Assembly: GCA_964247055.1 (NCBI GenBank)
Contig: OZ176057.1
Location: 3,038,001-3,102,000 of the forward strand
Reading direction: 5' to 3'
Source of the DNA: Paragordius varius
Lineage: Eukaryota; Nematomorpha
DNA length: 64,000 nt
A program made the position numbers and the translations under genes. The first letter of the stretch is position 1. Every line of letters starts with the position of its first letter. The notes beneath the pieces are model-generated. The model saw nothing but the letters and a program-made list of their open reading frames with translations, was not told the origin of the DNA and did no database searches. This document shows, piece after piece, positions 1 through 13,011 of this stretch.

Positions 1-124
1 GGACAGTCTGTGGTTGTCTGTGACCTTAAATACTTTATTGGGGAGTAAATTACATATAATTTAATATTACTATCATTATCGTTCTTAATTTATCTGTGGT
101 ACTACATGTTTACTCTATATACCG

Positions 125-254
125 TTAGAAACACCCAGCAATGAAGTGGCGCCCCTCTGCCCTGAAGCGCGTAAAAGCGCAGGAAGGCACTAAGGGTCGT
201 CCTGTGCAGACAGTGGCGGTTGGAACCATGCCTGCCACACCCTTTTCTGGATAC
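125..254 (-). other. Candidate terminal exon in a GC-rich island, unrecognised
   Basis: A short island much richer in GC than its surroundings. On the minus strand a possible acceptor (TATATCCAG) is followed by an open frame reading YPEKGVAGMVPTATVCTG and onward, with three cysteines, ending at a stop at 125-127. All three frames stay partly open, so coding is not certain. No family is recognised and no upstream exon lies in the window in a determinable position. It could equally be a fragment of a GC-richer mobile element. Confidence 0.2.
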
Positions 255-414
255 CTGGATATAAGTTTTTATTATATAATACAGGATAAAAGGGTTCAAT
301 AATTATGTAAAACTAATTAGTAGTTTGTTTACTATTTTAAGGGAAAAAAATACCTAAAAATAGTGTACAAAATATCAAAATGATAAAGTGTTAGAAAGTT
401 ATTTCCACTTTTAT

Positions 415-985
415 GATATTTACTCCATATCCGAAAAGAGCAAATTTTTAAAATCCTTTTTAAATTTTTTTGATGAAAGTTAAAGGCTTCTTTCTAAAAT
501 ATCATTAAAATATATCAAAAGCTAGATATAAAAGGCAGAAAAATATTTTTACAAAGTTTTATAAATGTGAGCTCCGAAAGTCCCACTTTTTTGCCCTTCT
601 AAAATTAATAATTTAAGGCGTTATACACCATTTCCATCATGCCTCAAAATATAATGAAGTACGCTTCAACAAATTGTGTCATAAATTAAATTTTTAACAA
701 ATATCATTTTTTCAATAAAACATTCTGTCAAGATTTAGCATATATTTAAGGATTTTATTACGCAATCTCGGTATTTAAACTCTATTTTTATAGAAATATC
801 TTATTTTTCAAGAGTGAATTTGGGACTTTCAAACCCACATCTAATTAGGATTTTATAAAAATATTTTTTTGCTTTCTATATGTGATATATTTTGGAATTA
901 GGCATTTAGCTTCTGCTAAAAAAATTTTATTGAACGAAATGTGCGCAAAATTTGCCATTTTCTGATATGGACAAATAACCACAAA
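415..985. repeat. Imperfect foldback (long inverted repeat)
   Basis: Arms at about 415-600 and 820-985 are imperfect inverted copies. For example TCCGAAAGTCCCA near 575 pairs with TGGGACTTTCAAA near 823, and TCCATATCCGAAAAG near 426 pairs with TTTTCTGATATGGA near 957. The loop of about 220 bp has no recognisable gene. It resembles a decayed non-autonomous DNA transposon. No clear target duplication was found. Confidence 0.5.
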
Positions 986-1742
986 GTCTAAACTTAAGGG
1001 ATGTTTATCCCGATACTAACCATAAACTTCAATTGTTAGATGTAGCCGCTGAAAATAAATGTTTGCCCCCCTCCTAAATAGGTACACTTAAAACAAACAC
1101 AAAACTGTCGAGATTAGGGGATAAAAATTTTAATACACAGTACACACATAAAATATCCTGATAATATATTCATATATACCATTTACAATTCAAATTCACT
1201 CTTAAACAATTTTATCCCCCTTGAAACCAATTAAAATTCACCCTCAAATAAATTATATGTTTTTAAGATTGAAAATTACCTATATTTTTATATATTTGTA
1301 AAGATTTAAATTTAGTTTTAATTTAAAATGATACTGAAAAACGAATAAACTATGCCATAAAGCTATATTTCATATTAATAATGAGTTATATTAGTTCGCA
1401 TACTCATAATTTTTTTAGGATGAATTTGAATCGTTAAAGTGTGAATTTGAATTGTTCGAGGGTTTTGAATTGTAAATAATAGTTTTAGGGTAAATAAATA
1501 TGTGTCAGAATTCTTATGGCGCTTTTGTGGGCCCAATACAGATTTAGGATTTCATAGTAATGCTTTATATCGAAATTGTAAATTGGCGATAAAGCGAGTT
1601 TATTAGGCATATAGGACTTGAAACTAATGGAGCCCCGTTTATCATGGAAAATAAATTTTAATGTCTACGCGACTGTTTTTTTAGAGAGATTAATAAATTA
1701 AAAGAAAGTGCTGTGGGCAAAGTGTTGTTTAATTGTCTAAGT
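986..1742. other. AT-rich intergenic DNA
   Basis: No open frame of note, no splice-bounded exon and no repeat boundary was seen in this stretch. Confidence 0.5.
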
Positions 1743-4008
1743 CAGTGGTACTCACTAAAAAAATTTGACGGGCCAAATAAAAACTTGTTTTGCACCATTT
1801 AAATTTGGTTTTGCCTCATGACAAGCCAATCTTAATACGTCGTCCATATCATCATCTGTTAATCGATTTCTGTATGAATTCTTGGCACACTTCATTTTTG
1901 AATATGCCGACCACGCGTATAAGTTGAAGGAAAAACAGTTAGGATAACTTGAGCACATTTTTTTATATTTTCGTATTTATTTGGCACATCTTGCCAAATC
2001 ATATCTTTCTTCTCTATGATTCTCCTTGATTATAGCCTCCAAATTGGAATCATTTTTAAAATCTACGAATTCTTCTATGATAGCCTGATCAAAACCAAAA
2101 TTCTTAATTTGCTTATTATTGGTATATCCATATGCCATGGATTTTCAACGAGTTTTAAGCGATTATTAATATTTCTAATTCTTGAAGAATTTCATCATAT
2201 TAGATAAAAATGCTAAATGATTGTCTATTATTAAATTAATCTCCGCGGTAAATTCCATGTTTTATTCAAGAATCGTTTTAAGTGTTGGAAATTATAGGAT
2301 TGTTTATTTATGATATCTTGTTTTCTCTCTTCAAAAGCAAATATTTAATTAGCAAATTTGGTTATTATTTTGGTCCCTTGAAGCATTGTATTGAAAAACT
2401 AAGGTAATGTCGCAAAGAAACCGACCATTTATCACTATTAATTTCCACGACTTTCTATTCTACTTTATAAATAATAGAATTCATGCCTTAACAAAAAATC
2501 TCTTTAATACTTTTCTAAGGCTTAGCTATCTTAGCGGCAGAAGTATATTGTCAAACTCACTGTGGATATCTTTCAGAAGGTTTTTGAATTTACGGCGGTT
2601 AAATTATTTGTCACTGTAATTATCTATATCCACAACTGTTTTAATTACCGAATTGAGTGATTGATTTTTTACACGCGAAATTAAGTTTTGTTGATGAATA
2701 AAGCAGTGAAAGGATAAAATATTTTGCAAATTATATCTGTTTTTCAAAAAAGGAATAAATTAGTTTATTCCAATCATAGAGGGACAGCCATCTGTGCAGA
2801 TCGAAACCAATTTTTTCATAGATAATCCATTATTATCGAAATAAGTGCTAATTATTTTGAGAAAACTACTTCTTTTCGTGGTATTATTCATTGGTAAATA
2901 TTTTAAATATTCCTCGTTGATTAAGTTGCCGTTGCAAAATCTCACTTAGCGCACATTGAGGTGTTGAACTAATATCAGGGCTAGAATCAATAAAAATACT
3001 AAAATATTTATAGTTTTTCAGAGCCAATGTATTGTTAAAAATATAATTAGACATATCTTCAATGCGTCGAGCACATGTTGAATCAGAAAGTTGAGTTTAA
3101 ATGTCTCATGATTTGATCTTTATTATGGAATTTATCAAATAAAAAACTGCAACCATTTATTAGACATTCCTGTATTAGTTGGGAACGGTTTCATATATTT
3201 TCTAAAATATAGCAAATTTTATAAGAAGCTAACTAATGTTACATATTTTTCCTACGCGAAAGCTATGGACATAATAGATTTTTCTTTCTGGTATAGTTCC
3301 TTAATCCTTTTATATTTTTCGTTTTTTTCCTTATAATTTTTTGATATTTGAGAATGGATTGTAATATGTCTTTCAATATTGTATTTTTTTATAATTAGGT
3401 TGTCCTGGCAGGTAACAACATTTTATTTGGAACAAAGTATTCTTATTCCCATTCTTTTTAAAGGAGTGATTGTCATCGATAATTTACGTTTTTTAGCATT
3501 CGACGTCATCCATTGAATTTATGTTTAAATATTATATAATTTTTATTTAAAAATTTGAATTATGCTATAAAAAACAGGTCGAAATTTAATGATGTTGATT
3601 TGAAAAATATTTTATGGAAATGCGTTATAAAAAATGATGCAGGATAGCAATGAAAAGAATATGTATATGCAAGTTTGGTGAAAGGCTTGCTTAAATACAA
3701 AAAAGGAATGCAATAAAAATTTCAAAATTGAAATGAAAATAGAATACAGAAACAGAAACAACGTGAGTCAAAATTTTAATCATTTTAATGTAGGGAAATT
3801 TTTCTACATTTTTTAAATTCGGTAACAAATAAAAATTACCAAAATTAAATCTAAAGAAAATAAATAATATTAAAATAAGCGAAATTTTTTTAGGTGTATA
3901 TTAAAAATTCATCAATAAAAAAATAATTAAATCAATATGGTCATAGGGCAATTTTAAAGCACTCTTAGGGCCGCATGCGGCCCGCGGGCCGCGGTTTGAG
4001 TACCACTG
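1743..4008 (-). mobile_element. Degenerate hAT DNA transposon (family with CAGTGGTACTCA ends)
   Basis: The termini are inverted repeats, CAGTGGTACTCA at 1743 and TGAGTACCACTG ending at 4008, typical of hAT elements. The inner right end is GC-rich (ggccgcatgcggcc), also common in this group. The 8 bp outside each end (GTCTAAGT and GAAGTACA) do not match, so the target duplication has decayed or one end has been rearranged. The minus strand carries transposase remnants. A solo end of the same family lies at about 36.3 kb. Confidence 0.75.
1755..3513 (-). pseudogene. hAT transposase remnant (BED-finger/ZBED5-SCAND3-like clade)
   Basis: Fragments in several frames match the hAT transposase order. 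Near 3513 there is a start reading MDDVEC followed by a degraded BED zinc finger. At 2945-2760 the open segment includes SICTDGCPSMIG, the second catalytic Asp motif of this clade. At 1958-1755 is the C-terminal dimerisation helix with KNSYRNRLTDDDMDDVL and CHEAKPNLN. Several stops and frameshifts separate these blocks, so no full transposase can be made. It is a separate family from the hAT at 47-50 kb, with different ends and many substitutions. Confidence 0.7.
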
Positions 4009-5193
4009 GAAGTACATATATTTTATATAGTATAGAGAATACCATAAAAATACAGAATAATTGGTAAAGTAATGGTTTTTTTAGTGACTTTATACAAGAG
4101 TATGGGGGCGAATACTGTATTGTAGACCGCTGATTCTTATTTAATGATGTTAGATGAAAAATGCATTTAATATATTTATTGTGTCTTTTAATAAAATTGA
4201 AATCTATTTTACAATTTTCTAGCCTCTCTTTTATGACTATTGAATAAATGACAGGTTAATTTTACAATATCCCTGCTAATGATCGGTAAAGTTTGTTTGG
4301 GTTCTTAAGTTTGTCAATGTATTGACTAATTATGCAGTGACATGTCCTCCCGGTTATCAGCATAATCATTAGCGACAAAGGAAAATGATTTCGCAGACCA
4401 CTATAAATATAGGTGACTGATTAATGCATTAAATTAAGAGTGTGAGATATATTTTAAAAGTTAATTTTAATCTCATTCTTTCTTTGCAAGTTCATTACAA
4501 AATTGGAATAGATTACTAATTGTTTACTAACAGCAACTTGTGCTATGTTAAAATTTGTCATAATCAAGACAATCTGCTGTTTACCTTTAATTTTAATTAC
4601 ATATTGACAATGGGTGGGTTTATCAAAGACTTGGTAATTTAAAAGTGAATTCTAGTTGTTTTTGAACGATTCAATATGATTAATGTATGAGTTGCAGAGA
4701 TGTTGGCAAAATATATGCTAAAAAAGATAAAAAAATCTTCTTAAAAGAATTAATATTTTTGTGGACATGAGGTCAGTAATAGCGTTATACACCCCCCAGA
4801 TTTCCGTCAAAAACTCCTGTCTGTCTAAATTAGCTCGCACACAATATAAAGTGAAAAATTTCTACATCCACGATTTGGTAATATACACTAAGAATTTGAT
4901 TGATATTGTAAACTAATGCTATTAGAATAAAAAAACTTTTTCTAAAAAAACAGGGGGATATTATGGATAAAATTAGGGGACAATCTTGGTATACATATAT
5001 CTATTATAACATTGAAAGTATATGCGACCACGAATACTCCTTTATAAAATTCACAGTATTTAATGTTGACAAATACGCGACACATGTTTGTTATCTAAAG
5101 AGCCAATTAAGTTGGTGGACATTTGGTAATTTATTTATATTTTTTTAACATTTTCTGACGCTTTCATCATTCCTTATCAAAACAAAAACAATT
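4009..5193. other. AT-rich DNA upstream of the Spaetzle gene
   Basis: No convincing exon. One unspliced open frame near 4963-5148 has no recognisable family or codon signal and is taken as chance. The promoter of the next gene should lie here, but I see no unambiguous TATA element close to the start codon. Confidence 0.4.
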
Positions 5194-5740
5194 ATGATTT
5201 TGGGCCATTCAACATTAATTCTTATATTTTTAATACCATGCCTTAACTCCATAGAAAATGTTGATAAAGCATTATCCAATCTTCAAAATTATCCATCAAA
5301 TTATAATGATGATAACTATGGGCGCAGTGCTTATGATTTATCAATAGTAAATCCTGATTCCGATAATCCACAATATGGAGAACTTAATTCAAAAAGTCAA
5401 ATTGATTCGCCCATTTATGCCCAACATGTAAATCATACTATATATGTTTTTTATGATATATGGTAGCCTTACAATTTAAGTCCATAAAAGAATATTTTTT
5501 ACAATACAAGGGGATGTTATTGATATGTATATATACAAGTAGGGTTGTTTTTTAAAAAAATCATTTTTGATTTCCTTTTAAATTAACATTATTTGATGTC
5601 ATACGCCACTGTAATTAGGTTTTCTATATTTATCTATATATAAACAAAATTATCCAGCCAAATGTTTTGCAATGAGAAGTTTTATTTATTTTGTGACTTA
5701 TGATTGAAATTTAGCCGGTTTCGAGATAGACCTCAAGGCA

Positions 5741-5778
<38 letters not shown>

Positions 5779-7911
5779 TTGCTCTTTATAATACATCTAA
5801 GAAAATGATATCAATCAATTTCAAAAAATTTACAAATTTAATGCCACCAAACCCTAATTTGGTCAAAACTAATCTATTTTATTATTATTACAATTAAATC
5901 TTCAATTAGATATTAAATGTAGATTTATAAATAATTTAACAAATATACTTTCAGTATTTATGAATAATTATGACAATTTTTGGGTTTTAAACAGAGAATT
6001 AAACAAATATGATTATTTGCAGATAAAGGTTTACTAAGTCACCACTCCTTACTGAAGACCAATGCGAATGTCCACAAATTTATAGACTTTTATCATTTCT
6101 TTTTCCTTAAAAAAGATTATCTTTGTGTATTTGAAGGGGTTTCCGCTTATTTAAAAGGGCCTTTATCCATCTATGCTAGAAATCAATAAATTTTCAATAA
6201 ATTCAATCGAATTAAATTTTATTTTTCACATTAGATACGACACAATAAATTAGGTGGTAAGATTAAAAGTGATACCAATAATTTTTATGCCAATCAATAT
6301 GGAACCCGTAAAAAGGTGGTTCATGGGATTCCCAGTAAAAGGAAACAAAATAGCAAACGTACAGGCAGACCTTTACCTCAACACCAAAATAAACTCAAAA
6401 CCAAACAAAAATGTAAATTGGCTATTGGGGGCAAATTTTGTAAGGATTTTCCCATCGGATATCCCAAGTATTTTTTTTCACCCTCATAAATTAATAAATG
6501 TAGAAGTCGATATTCGCAAGAATGGTGGTTAATTAATTGTATTAGTAAAATATACCGTTTTTAACCAAAAAATTAACAAACTCAAAGAGTTGAAACAACC
6601 AAAACACCCGCTTTGGGTTAAATATTGTGGTTTTTTGATATATTTGCATAGATTACACCAATTTTCAGAATGTTGCATACAAGGAAAATAGCTCAAAAAC
6701 ATTAAATAAGAAAATGTATTAAAGTTTAAAATTTACAGACTCAGTCTTAAAATATGAGCCATCTAATCAGGGGTGCCTAACAAGCGGACCTTCCAAAAAT
6801 TTCTTACGGCTTGCGCGAAAATCAAATTAATTTATAATTTAAAAAAATTGCATAGTAAAATTTTAAAATTTATATAATTTATTTTAAAATAATATTTATT
6901 ACTAATAATTTATTCAGAATTACATCTAGTTTGTTTTTTAACACCAGCAATCGTTCGGTAAGGATTAAGGCCGTTAAAAAATTTATATATACTATATATA
7001 ATTTTTAAATTGGTTTTCGTTAATATGAGTTCTCTAAGGTAAAAGTTATACATTTAAAATTTATAGATGAAATCCAAAAAAATTATTTTCATTTTTTTAT
7101 TGATGGTTAACTCTCGTTTTAATTATAGGGGTGTCTGAATATATCATTCTAAATTTTGCCAACCAAATAAACTAAAAATAAATTAATTACTAGATATACA
7201 GTAGTCGTAATTTTTACAGTCCCATGTGCGGCCCGCTAAGCTATTTAGTTGGACACCCCTGCATTAAATGAACAATTAGCAATAAAACTCTCTTTGCCAT
7301 TACCCCTATAACTTTATAACATCTATAGGTGATGTTATATTTTTTGTTTTGATAACTTTTTCTTTAAATATCGCAAAGCATCTATAAATTTATAGTTTAA
7401 ATCCATTATTTATTATTTTAGCCAATCAACCTACTTTAAAGCTTTTTACAGAGATGAAAAATCTTTGTTTGCTGGTCCAAATCATATTTTTGATAAATAA
7501 TTTAATATCTATAAATCAACAACTTTTAAACATATACATCACAGAGGCGCCGAAGAAATTTCCACATTTGGCAAATCACAATCAGGGCGTTCCGTTTATA
7601 TTGTGGAAGATCCCATTTACACTCCGCCTGTAGTTAATTTCTGCAAAGAAGTTTATGAATTTCTGAGCCCTAAATGGGCCATAAACACCCGAGGCGAAGG
7701 TCAATACATTGTTCAAACGCCCGATTATATGCAAAAAGTTTTGTTTCGAACGTGTCGACCGGGTTATGGTGGGGGGCAAGGTTCACAATGTTCTGAATAC
7801 GGTTCCTGTCAACAGCAATACACGTTAATTCAACTCAGAGTTTACGACGATATTTTTGGCGTATTTGCTGATTGGTTCCAAATACCTGCTGGATGCGAAT
7901 GTCGATTTTAA
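5194..7911 (+). CDS. spz: Spaetzle-like cystine-knot cytokine precursor, four exons
   Basis: Inferred exons are 5194-5427, 6235-6467, 7422-7474 and 7547-7911. All junctions are GT-AG with matching phases, giving 294 residues. Residues 1-20 or so (MILGHSTLILIFLIPCLNS) are a signal peptide. The basic pro-region ends in CKLAIGGKFCKDFPIGYP, like the conserved pro-domain box of Spaetzle proteins. The C-terminal cystine-knot domain begins near PVVNFCKEVYEFLSPKW and continues with QYIVQTPDYMQKVLFRTC and ends WFQIPAGCECRF. It lines up block for block with Drosophila Spz. Known family role: a secreted dimer which, once cleaved, is a Toll receptor ligand in immunity and patterning. A possible cleavage site is SQSGR before SVYIVEDP. 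Where Drosophila has SCCKC, this protein has AGCEC, so one cysteine is missing. A polyadenylation signal follows at 8098. Exon 3 (53 nt) and the 72-nt intron after it are the least certain parts. Confidence 0.85.
5741..5777. repeat. (TA)n microsatellite in Spaetzle intron 1
   Basis: A run of alternating T and A, interrupted once, within the first intron. Confidence 0.9.
6768..7261. mobile_element. Non-autonomous hAT MITE in Spaetzle intron 2
   Basis: It begins CAGGGGTGCCTAACA and ends GTTGGACACCCCTG, inverted hAT-type termini with GC-rich subterminal DNA (gtgcggcccgc near 7230). The flanking octamers CATCTAAT (6760-6767) and CATTAAAT (7262-7269) agree at six of eight positions, consistent with an old 8-bp target duplication. 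There is no coding content. Confidence 0.7.
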
Positions 7912-8097
7912 CCTCTAAATTAGTTGGAAATCTTTAACTCTTTATATTGGCCTCTAGATTACTGTATTTAGTTACATAAAAATTAGTATTAGTTGTTGAT
8001 AAACTGAAAAATTTTTATTCAATACATGTGATTTTTTATCGTAATTCACTTTTATCATTTTGTAATTTCGGTTTGCAGACATTTGATTGAAATTTAC

Positions 8098-8103
8098 AAT
8101 AAA
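8098..8103 (+). terminator. Polyadenylation signal AATAAA for the Spaetzle gene
   Basis: AATAAA lies 187 bp after the Spaetzle stop codon on the same strand. In this AT-rich background such hexamers also arise by chance. Confidence 0.4.
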
Positions 8104-8219
8104 TATAGCCTGACTTTTTTACATTACTTATTTAGCGAAATGTCAATTTATGTGATATTTAAAGCAATTGAACTAGACTCCAAATTATACCAAATTTAAT
8201 TTTCCATAATTCTGATTAA

Positions 8220-8225
<6 letters not shown>

Positions 8226-8258
<33 letters not shown>
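8226..8258. repeat. (TA)n microsatellite
   Basis: A pure alternating TA run downstream of the Spaetzle gene. Confidence 0.9.
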
Positions 8259-8262
<4 letters not shown>

Positions 8263-8330
8263 AGCTAATCGATTTATTACAAATATATTTAATATAAAAA
8301 CAGATTATACATAAATATAAGTAATCAATC

Positions 8331-9450
8331 GTAAAATAGTAAGTCTGTTTTACGCCTTGGTCAACAACGATCAGCACAAAATCGTGTCTATAAAATAGAT
8401 AAAAAAAATTTTAAAATACAGGAATGGGTAAATATATATTTTTAAATATAGATGACTTTTCCTAATTCTACCAAATTCTTGCTAAGATACACAACATCGA
8501 AAAATTTTTCAGGTTATTAAAACATTACCAGTTTAACTAAAAAAGACGTTGTAAAAAGTACGCAACGGTAAAACCCATTTTGTTTAACATTAAACGACAA
8601 GCACAAGATGTTGAGATCGCCAAAAACTAGCGTATTTCTTTTAAACAGTAATCATGTCGGATATGCCTGAAACAAAACATCTGCGGCATGCATTGCCATC
8701 AGAAGAAAATAAATTTTATTTTTTTCTGGCTACATATGGTACTTTATCGATTAAAATATTTCAAACTATTTCGCTAAAATGCAAGAGTTATTCACCGATT
8801 AAACTCAAAATGGCTGAGCATCACATGTATTACAAAAAAATCATAAGATATCTACAACCAATGGGAAAGACCAATAAACTCGGTAAATAAATCCCAAACA
8901 ATTAGATTGAACGTCAAATGGAAAATTACAAATTGGTTTGTAAAAAGGTTTAACGTTATGAAAGAAATCGTTTGCATCGAAGGAATTGAGACGGGTGATT
9001 AGAAATGGCTTTGTTTGGTATATCTAACGCAAAAAACCGTGACTTTCACCTTGCCAAGCCGGTCCATAATCACCAATGTCAAATTGCTTTGGCAAGACGA
9101 TGCTGTGTGTATGGTCAGTGTGATAGTGTGGATTTTGATAGAAGACGGTAAAACCGTTAATACACAACGGCATCGCCAAAATATAATTAATTTAAACGAT
9201 GCATTAATTTAAAAAACGACCATAAAATTGGTCAGAGACATGACAAATAGAAATGCTCCGTCTCCTACAGCAGAACCAGTAATTGTAAACACGATGGGAA
9301 ATTTTTTCGCATCCTCTAAACTCTCCTGAAGGCGCTATATAACTTATGCAACCTCGCATCAATGGGACCTACGCAGAGCAGTTCTATAAATCCGAAGGCA
9401 ATGAATGGATCGACAAACGGTTTGCCTCAATCAGTTTTTTGACAAGGTAT
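8331..9450 (+). pseudogene. Degenerate coding-like region of unknown origin
   Basis: Several consecutive stretches here are noticeably richer in GC than their surroundings and read like protein on the plus strand. Examples are LRLGQQRSAQNRVYKID near 8350, TVTFTLPSRSIITNVKLL near 9040, NAPSPTAEPVIVNTMGNFF near 9253 and INGTYAEQFYKSEGNEWIDK near 9360. They lie in more than one frame and are interrupted, so the gene looks broken. I do not recognise the family. The LPSRSIITNV piece is faintly like the mid-strand of MBF2-type proteins, but this is weak. It could be a decayed host gene or a fossil of foreign sequence. Confidence 0.3.
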
Positions 9451-12400
9451 GCATATATTACCAAAGATGGTAGATATGTGTAGAAGTCGATGTAAAATAT
9501 TTTGAATAAAATTAATGAGTGATATCCTTTCAAAATTAAATACCGAAAAAATTGGTAAGATATGAATATAACTGGCAAAAATATTTTAAGAAGGAGTTTA
9601 TTAAGTCTTTCATTCAATATAAGTCCCTCTTCTTTTAACTTAATTAAAAAGAACAAAGATATTATTTATAAGCAGGTATATTACCTTATTATTGCATTCA
9701 CAACTGCAAGACACGTGTCGGTAAAATTGTGTCTCGTAAGTCCCCTTAATGTTTATTCTGTAATTTTTGGTTCCCGGATCATATGACATTTGAATCTCTA
9801 TTAACTGGTAAAATATTTTTAGTTTTGTTATTATAACATTAAAATTGATCAAAAGTTTATACTGTATAATTTTGCAAGACTTTTTCCGTTGGTTTGCAAT
9901 TCAAACAGGTATGTAAGCAACATCCTATATAAATATTTAAAATTATCATATAACTTTTTGGTTACGCAGAAATTAATATATCTATTTTATCCAACGTTTA
10001 TACTAAATTAATTATATTTTGTAAGGGTGATCAAATAAAATTTGACTATAAACTATTTAATTTTACTGATTTCATTAGAGCTGGCCTTTGTCCTATTTAA
10101 TATTCAGCTTTTTACTTAGACATCGTTAACCCATAAGTTATTAAAAAAAATTATGAATGATAACTTTATTTGAAAATATATTTTTGACCTCCACAACGTT
10201 CTATCTCAATGCAAAAGGGCCAAAAAAGACTTCCATGTTTTCTCCGCCAATATCGATTATGGGATCGCATTTCTTGACTTACGTCCACACATTTAATTCG
10301 CGGTTTACAGGCGGCATGATTTTCTATAACTTTTTAAACAAATTTCTTAAAACATTTAAATAATTTTAATGAGTTTGCGAAAATTTAGATGGCTAAATGT
10401 ATTTAACGGTTGCAAACGAAAGACAATACATTGTGCATCAATAAACTATTATGATAGCTTCTAAGCAATTTATTTTTGATAATAAAGAGCAAAGAGAAAA
10501 ATGACCTACACAAATGGCTTCGCCGACCCCATTTTCGACTAAAAAAACCAGCTGACCGTATTTTAAAAATATGGTCAATAATAAATATTTTATAAAGTTC
10601 TGAACCAAAAAACTAAAAGAATAGTAACACAATATAAAATTTCACAGATTTTTCACTAGTTTTGCCAAAAAAGAAAGATTTTATTCAGAAACTGTTTAAA
10701 AAAATATAAAGTTTATTCAGATTTATTTTGAAACTATACGATCCTTTTGCCAATTATGAAACTTCTTATTAATTCGATTTTTCAATTTTTTGTGTGCACA
10801 TAAAATTTCAAATAAGAGCCGGTGAGAGCGGGCCCCATCCAGAAAACCTCTAACATAATCAAAAATTACCATTTTAGCACAGCCTAAAAATGTTATATAG
10901 TTTTATATTGACACTATTAATTAGTGATTTTTTGTTTATGTTAAAGTATTATTTTATTAAATTTATTATTTCACAAATATTATTTAGCATTATCGGCACT
11001 AATATACCTTTTCTACGTTATAAATCAATTAAAATCACTCTAATAATCCTTTAAATTATTCTATAAATATACTATCATGTTTTAAACATGATGAGTCCAT
11101 AAAAGAAACAAATAATTTAGATTTAAATTGAGCCATGAACACCATATTAAGAATTTATTGGTAAATGCTTAAGCCTGATTTTATAATTACATATACGGAT
11201 ATCAATATGGTAAAAATTATAATAGAATATTTCAATGGTATGAATGAGATTTTGTTAAATTTTAAGACAAAAATATTTTAGATGTTGTAGATTGTATAAA
11301 ATATGTTTTAAATTTTTTAATCAGTACTCGTTTAAGTTTTAAGACATTCGCTTTCCCAGGGCTGACAGGGATGCGGAAAAATTAAGCAGTGTTGAGGTTA
11401 AAATTTTGTCACTTTACACACACAGTGCCAAAATCCGGATACCTAAGTATATCCCATAACAAAAAACTTACCAAGATTTGCAGGAAATTGAGTTTTAGCC
11501 ATCTTGTTTGTAAAATAATCTAAGAATGCAACAAATTACCATATAGTTGAATAATTATTAGTGGTGGTCATAAACACATACTAAAATAAGGGTTATCCTT
11601 TAAAATATTTATTAATTTTTTCCATTTTAAATCCATTGTAAACCATTTTTATCAATAAAAAATAATTTATTGCAAATAATTTTTGAAAAACTATGAAGGA
11701 ATTGACTCGCTTAACAGAACCTTGGGGCTAGGGCCTATCAAGAATATCTGGAACCAGAGCTGAGAATGACATTTAATTTACAAATTAAAAACGGTGCTTA
11801 GTTTAACTTTCTTGTTAATTATAAATATTTTTAATGCAGTGGTTCCCACACCTATCAAAATTTTACATTAAACATTGTAATTATTTAAACAAAGCGTGAT
11901 AATAAATAGAGTAATATTTTTTATAAGACATTAATTTTTATAACTGAGCGTTTTGTGAGTTGAAATTCTCATAATAATATGAAAAAAATAGGTAAAAATG
12001 CTCTTTCAAAAAATTACATTTACGTTTTGTATGTATAATTTTAATTTTTATTGTATTTAAAACCAATCATATTGTATAAGACCTCTGTACAAGGTTTTTA
12101 ATGATTAATAATGGCATAATAAAACTATATACATTTTATTTTGTAATTATATTAAAGGCCTATGAATGAGTTCAGAAACCTTTCAATGAATGCTGGCCGA
12201 AACAAGTTTCAGTTTAAATTAGGAAAATTGATCCCTTATTATAGTGTTCAATATAAATATGAATATAATAAACTATATTTTGAGATGGGTATTCTTTTTA
12301 AATCGGCACATCCGAGTCCCATTAAAGGGCTTTTAAAATCAAATATTTAAAATTATAGCTATTATTAATTGTTTAATTGTTACACATCATTTACCCGAGT

Positions 12401-12495
12401 TCATATTTAAATTGGTTACGTTGCCTTCTATAAGAGGGAATATAACATTGGATCGAAAGGAAGCTAAACATAAAATAAAATACAACAAATCAATT
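9451..12495. other. Intergenic AT-rich DNA with scattered fragments
   Basis: No full gene seen. Around 10190-10320 the minus strand has a GC-richer coding-like piece (IMPPVNRELNVWT, then a GTAAGT donor-like site), unassigned. Near 11838 CAGTGGTTCCCACACC looks like a solo hAT terminus. The rest is AT-rich with no supported feature. Confidence 0.35.
10498..10850. mobile_element. Probable degraded hAT-type MITE
   Basis: CACAAATGGCTTCGCCGACC at about 10509 resembles the subterminal block CCAAATGGCTTCGCGGGCC found in the hAT-derived segments at 13.0, 27.4 and 53.5 kb. The GC-rich gagagcgggccccatcc near 10835 resembles their other end. Boundaries and target duplication cannot be set. Confidence 0.3.
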
Positions 12496-13011
12496 CACCA
12501 TTTCCCAGTCAAAATAAACGTTTTCCCAGTCAATCGAAACGTTTTCCCAGTCAATCGAAACATTTTCCCTGACAATCGAAACGTTTTCTCAGTTAATCGA
12601 AACATTTTCCCAGTCAATAAAAACATTTCCTCAATCAATAAAAACGTTTTCCCAGTCAATAAAAACGGTTTTATTTTTGATGATAAATATCAAAACAAGA
12701 AATAAAAATAACTTTTAACCATTCTAGCGTAATATTAGGTTTTTATTTTTTATAAAAACACAATTATTGAATGACAATTTTTGCAATTATACATGCACAA
12801 TCATTAATGACTTATTCTTTAGAAGTTTTATTTTTTGGAGTTCGATATTTTAAGGATAATATTTTTTATTTTATCGATGGTTTGCATTAATTTTTGCCGA
12901 ACGCTCCAAAAAACTTTAGTCGAGTTTGTCGATAAAAATACTGCCGGAAAAAACATCTAAAAAATTTTTTCGATATGTTTTTGATTTAAAAAAATTAAAA
13001 GATATATGACT

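Noticed and set aside
118-250. A tRNA or SINE head in the GC-rich island near the window start
   Set aside because: I could not form a cloverleaf or find A and B boxes in the right spacing. The island reads better as a possible exon, though that too is weak.
7582-7779. Minus-strand open frame opposite Spaetzle exon 4
   Set aside because: It is the antisense shadow of a confidently identified exon.
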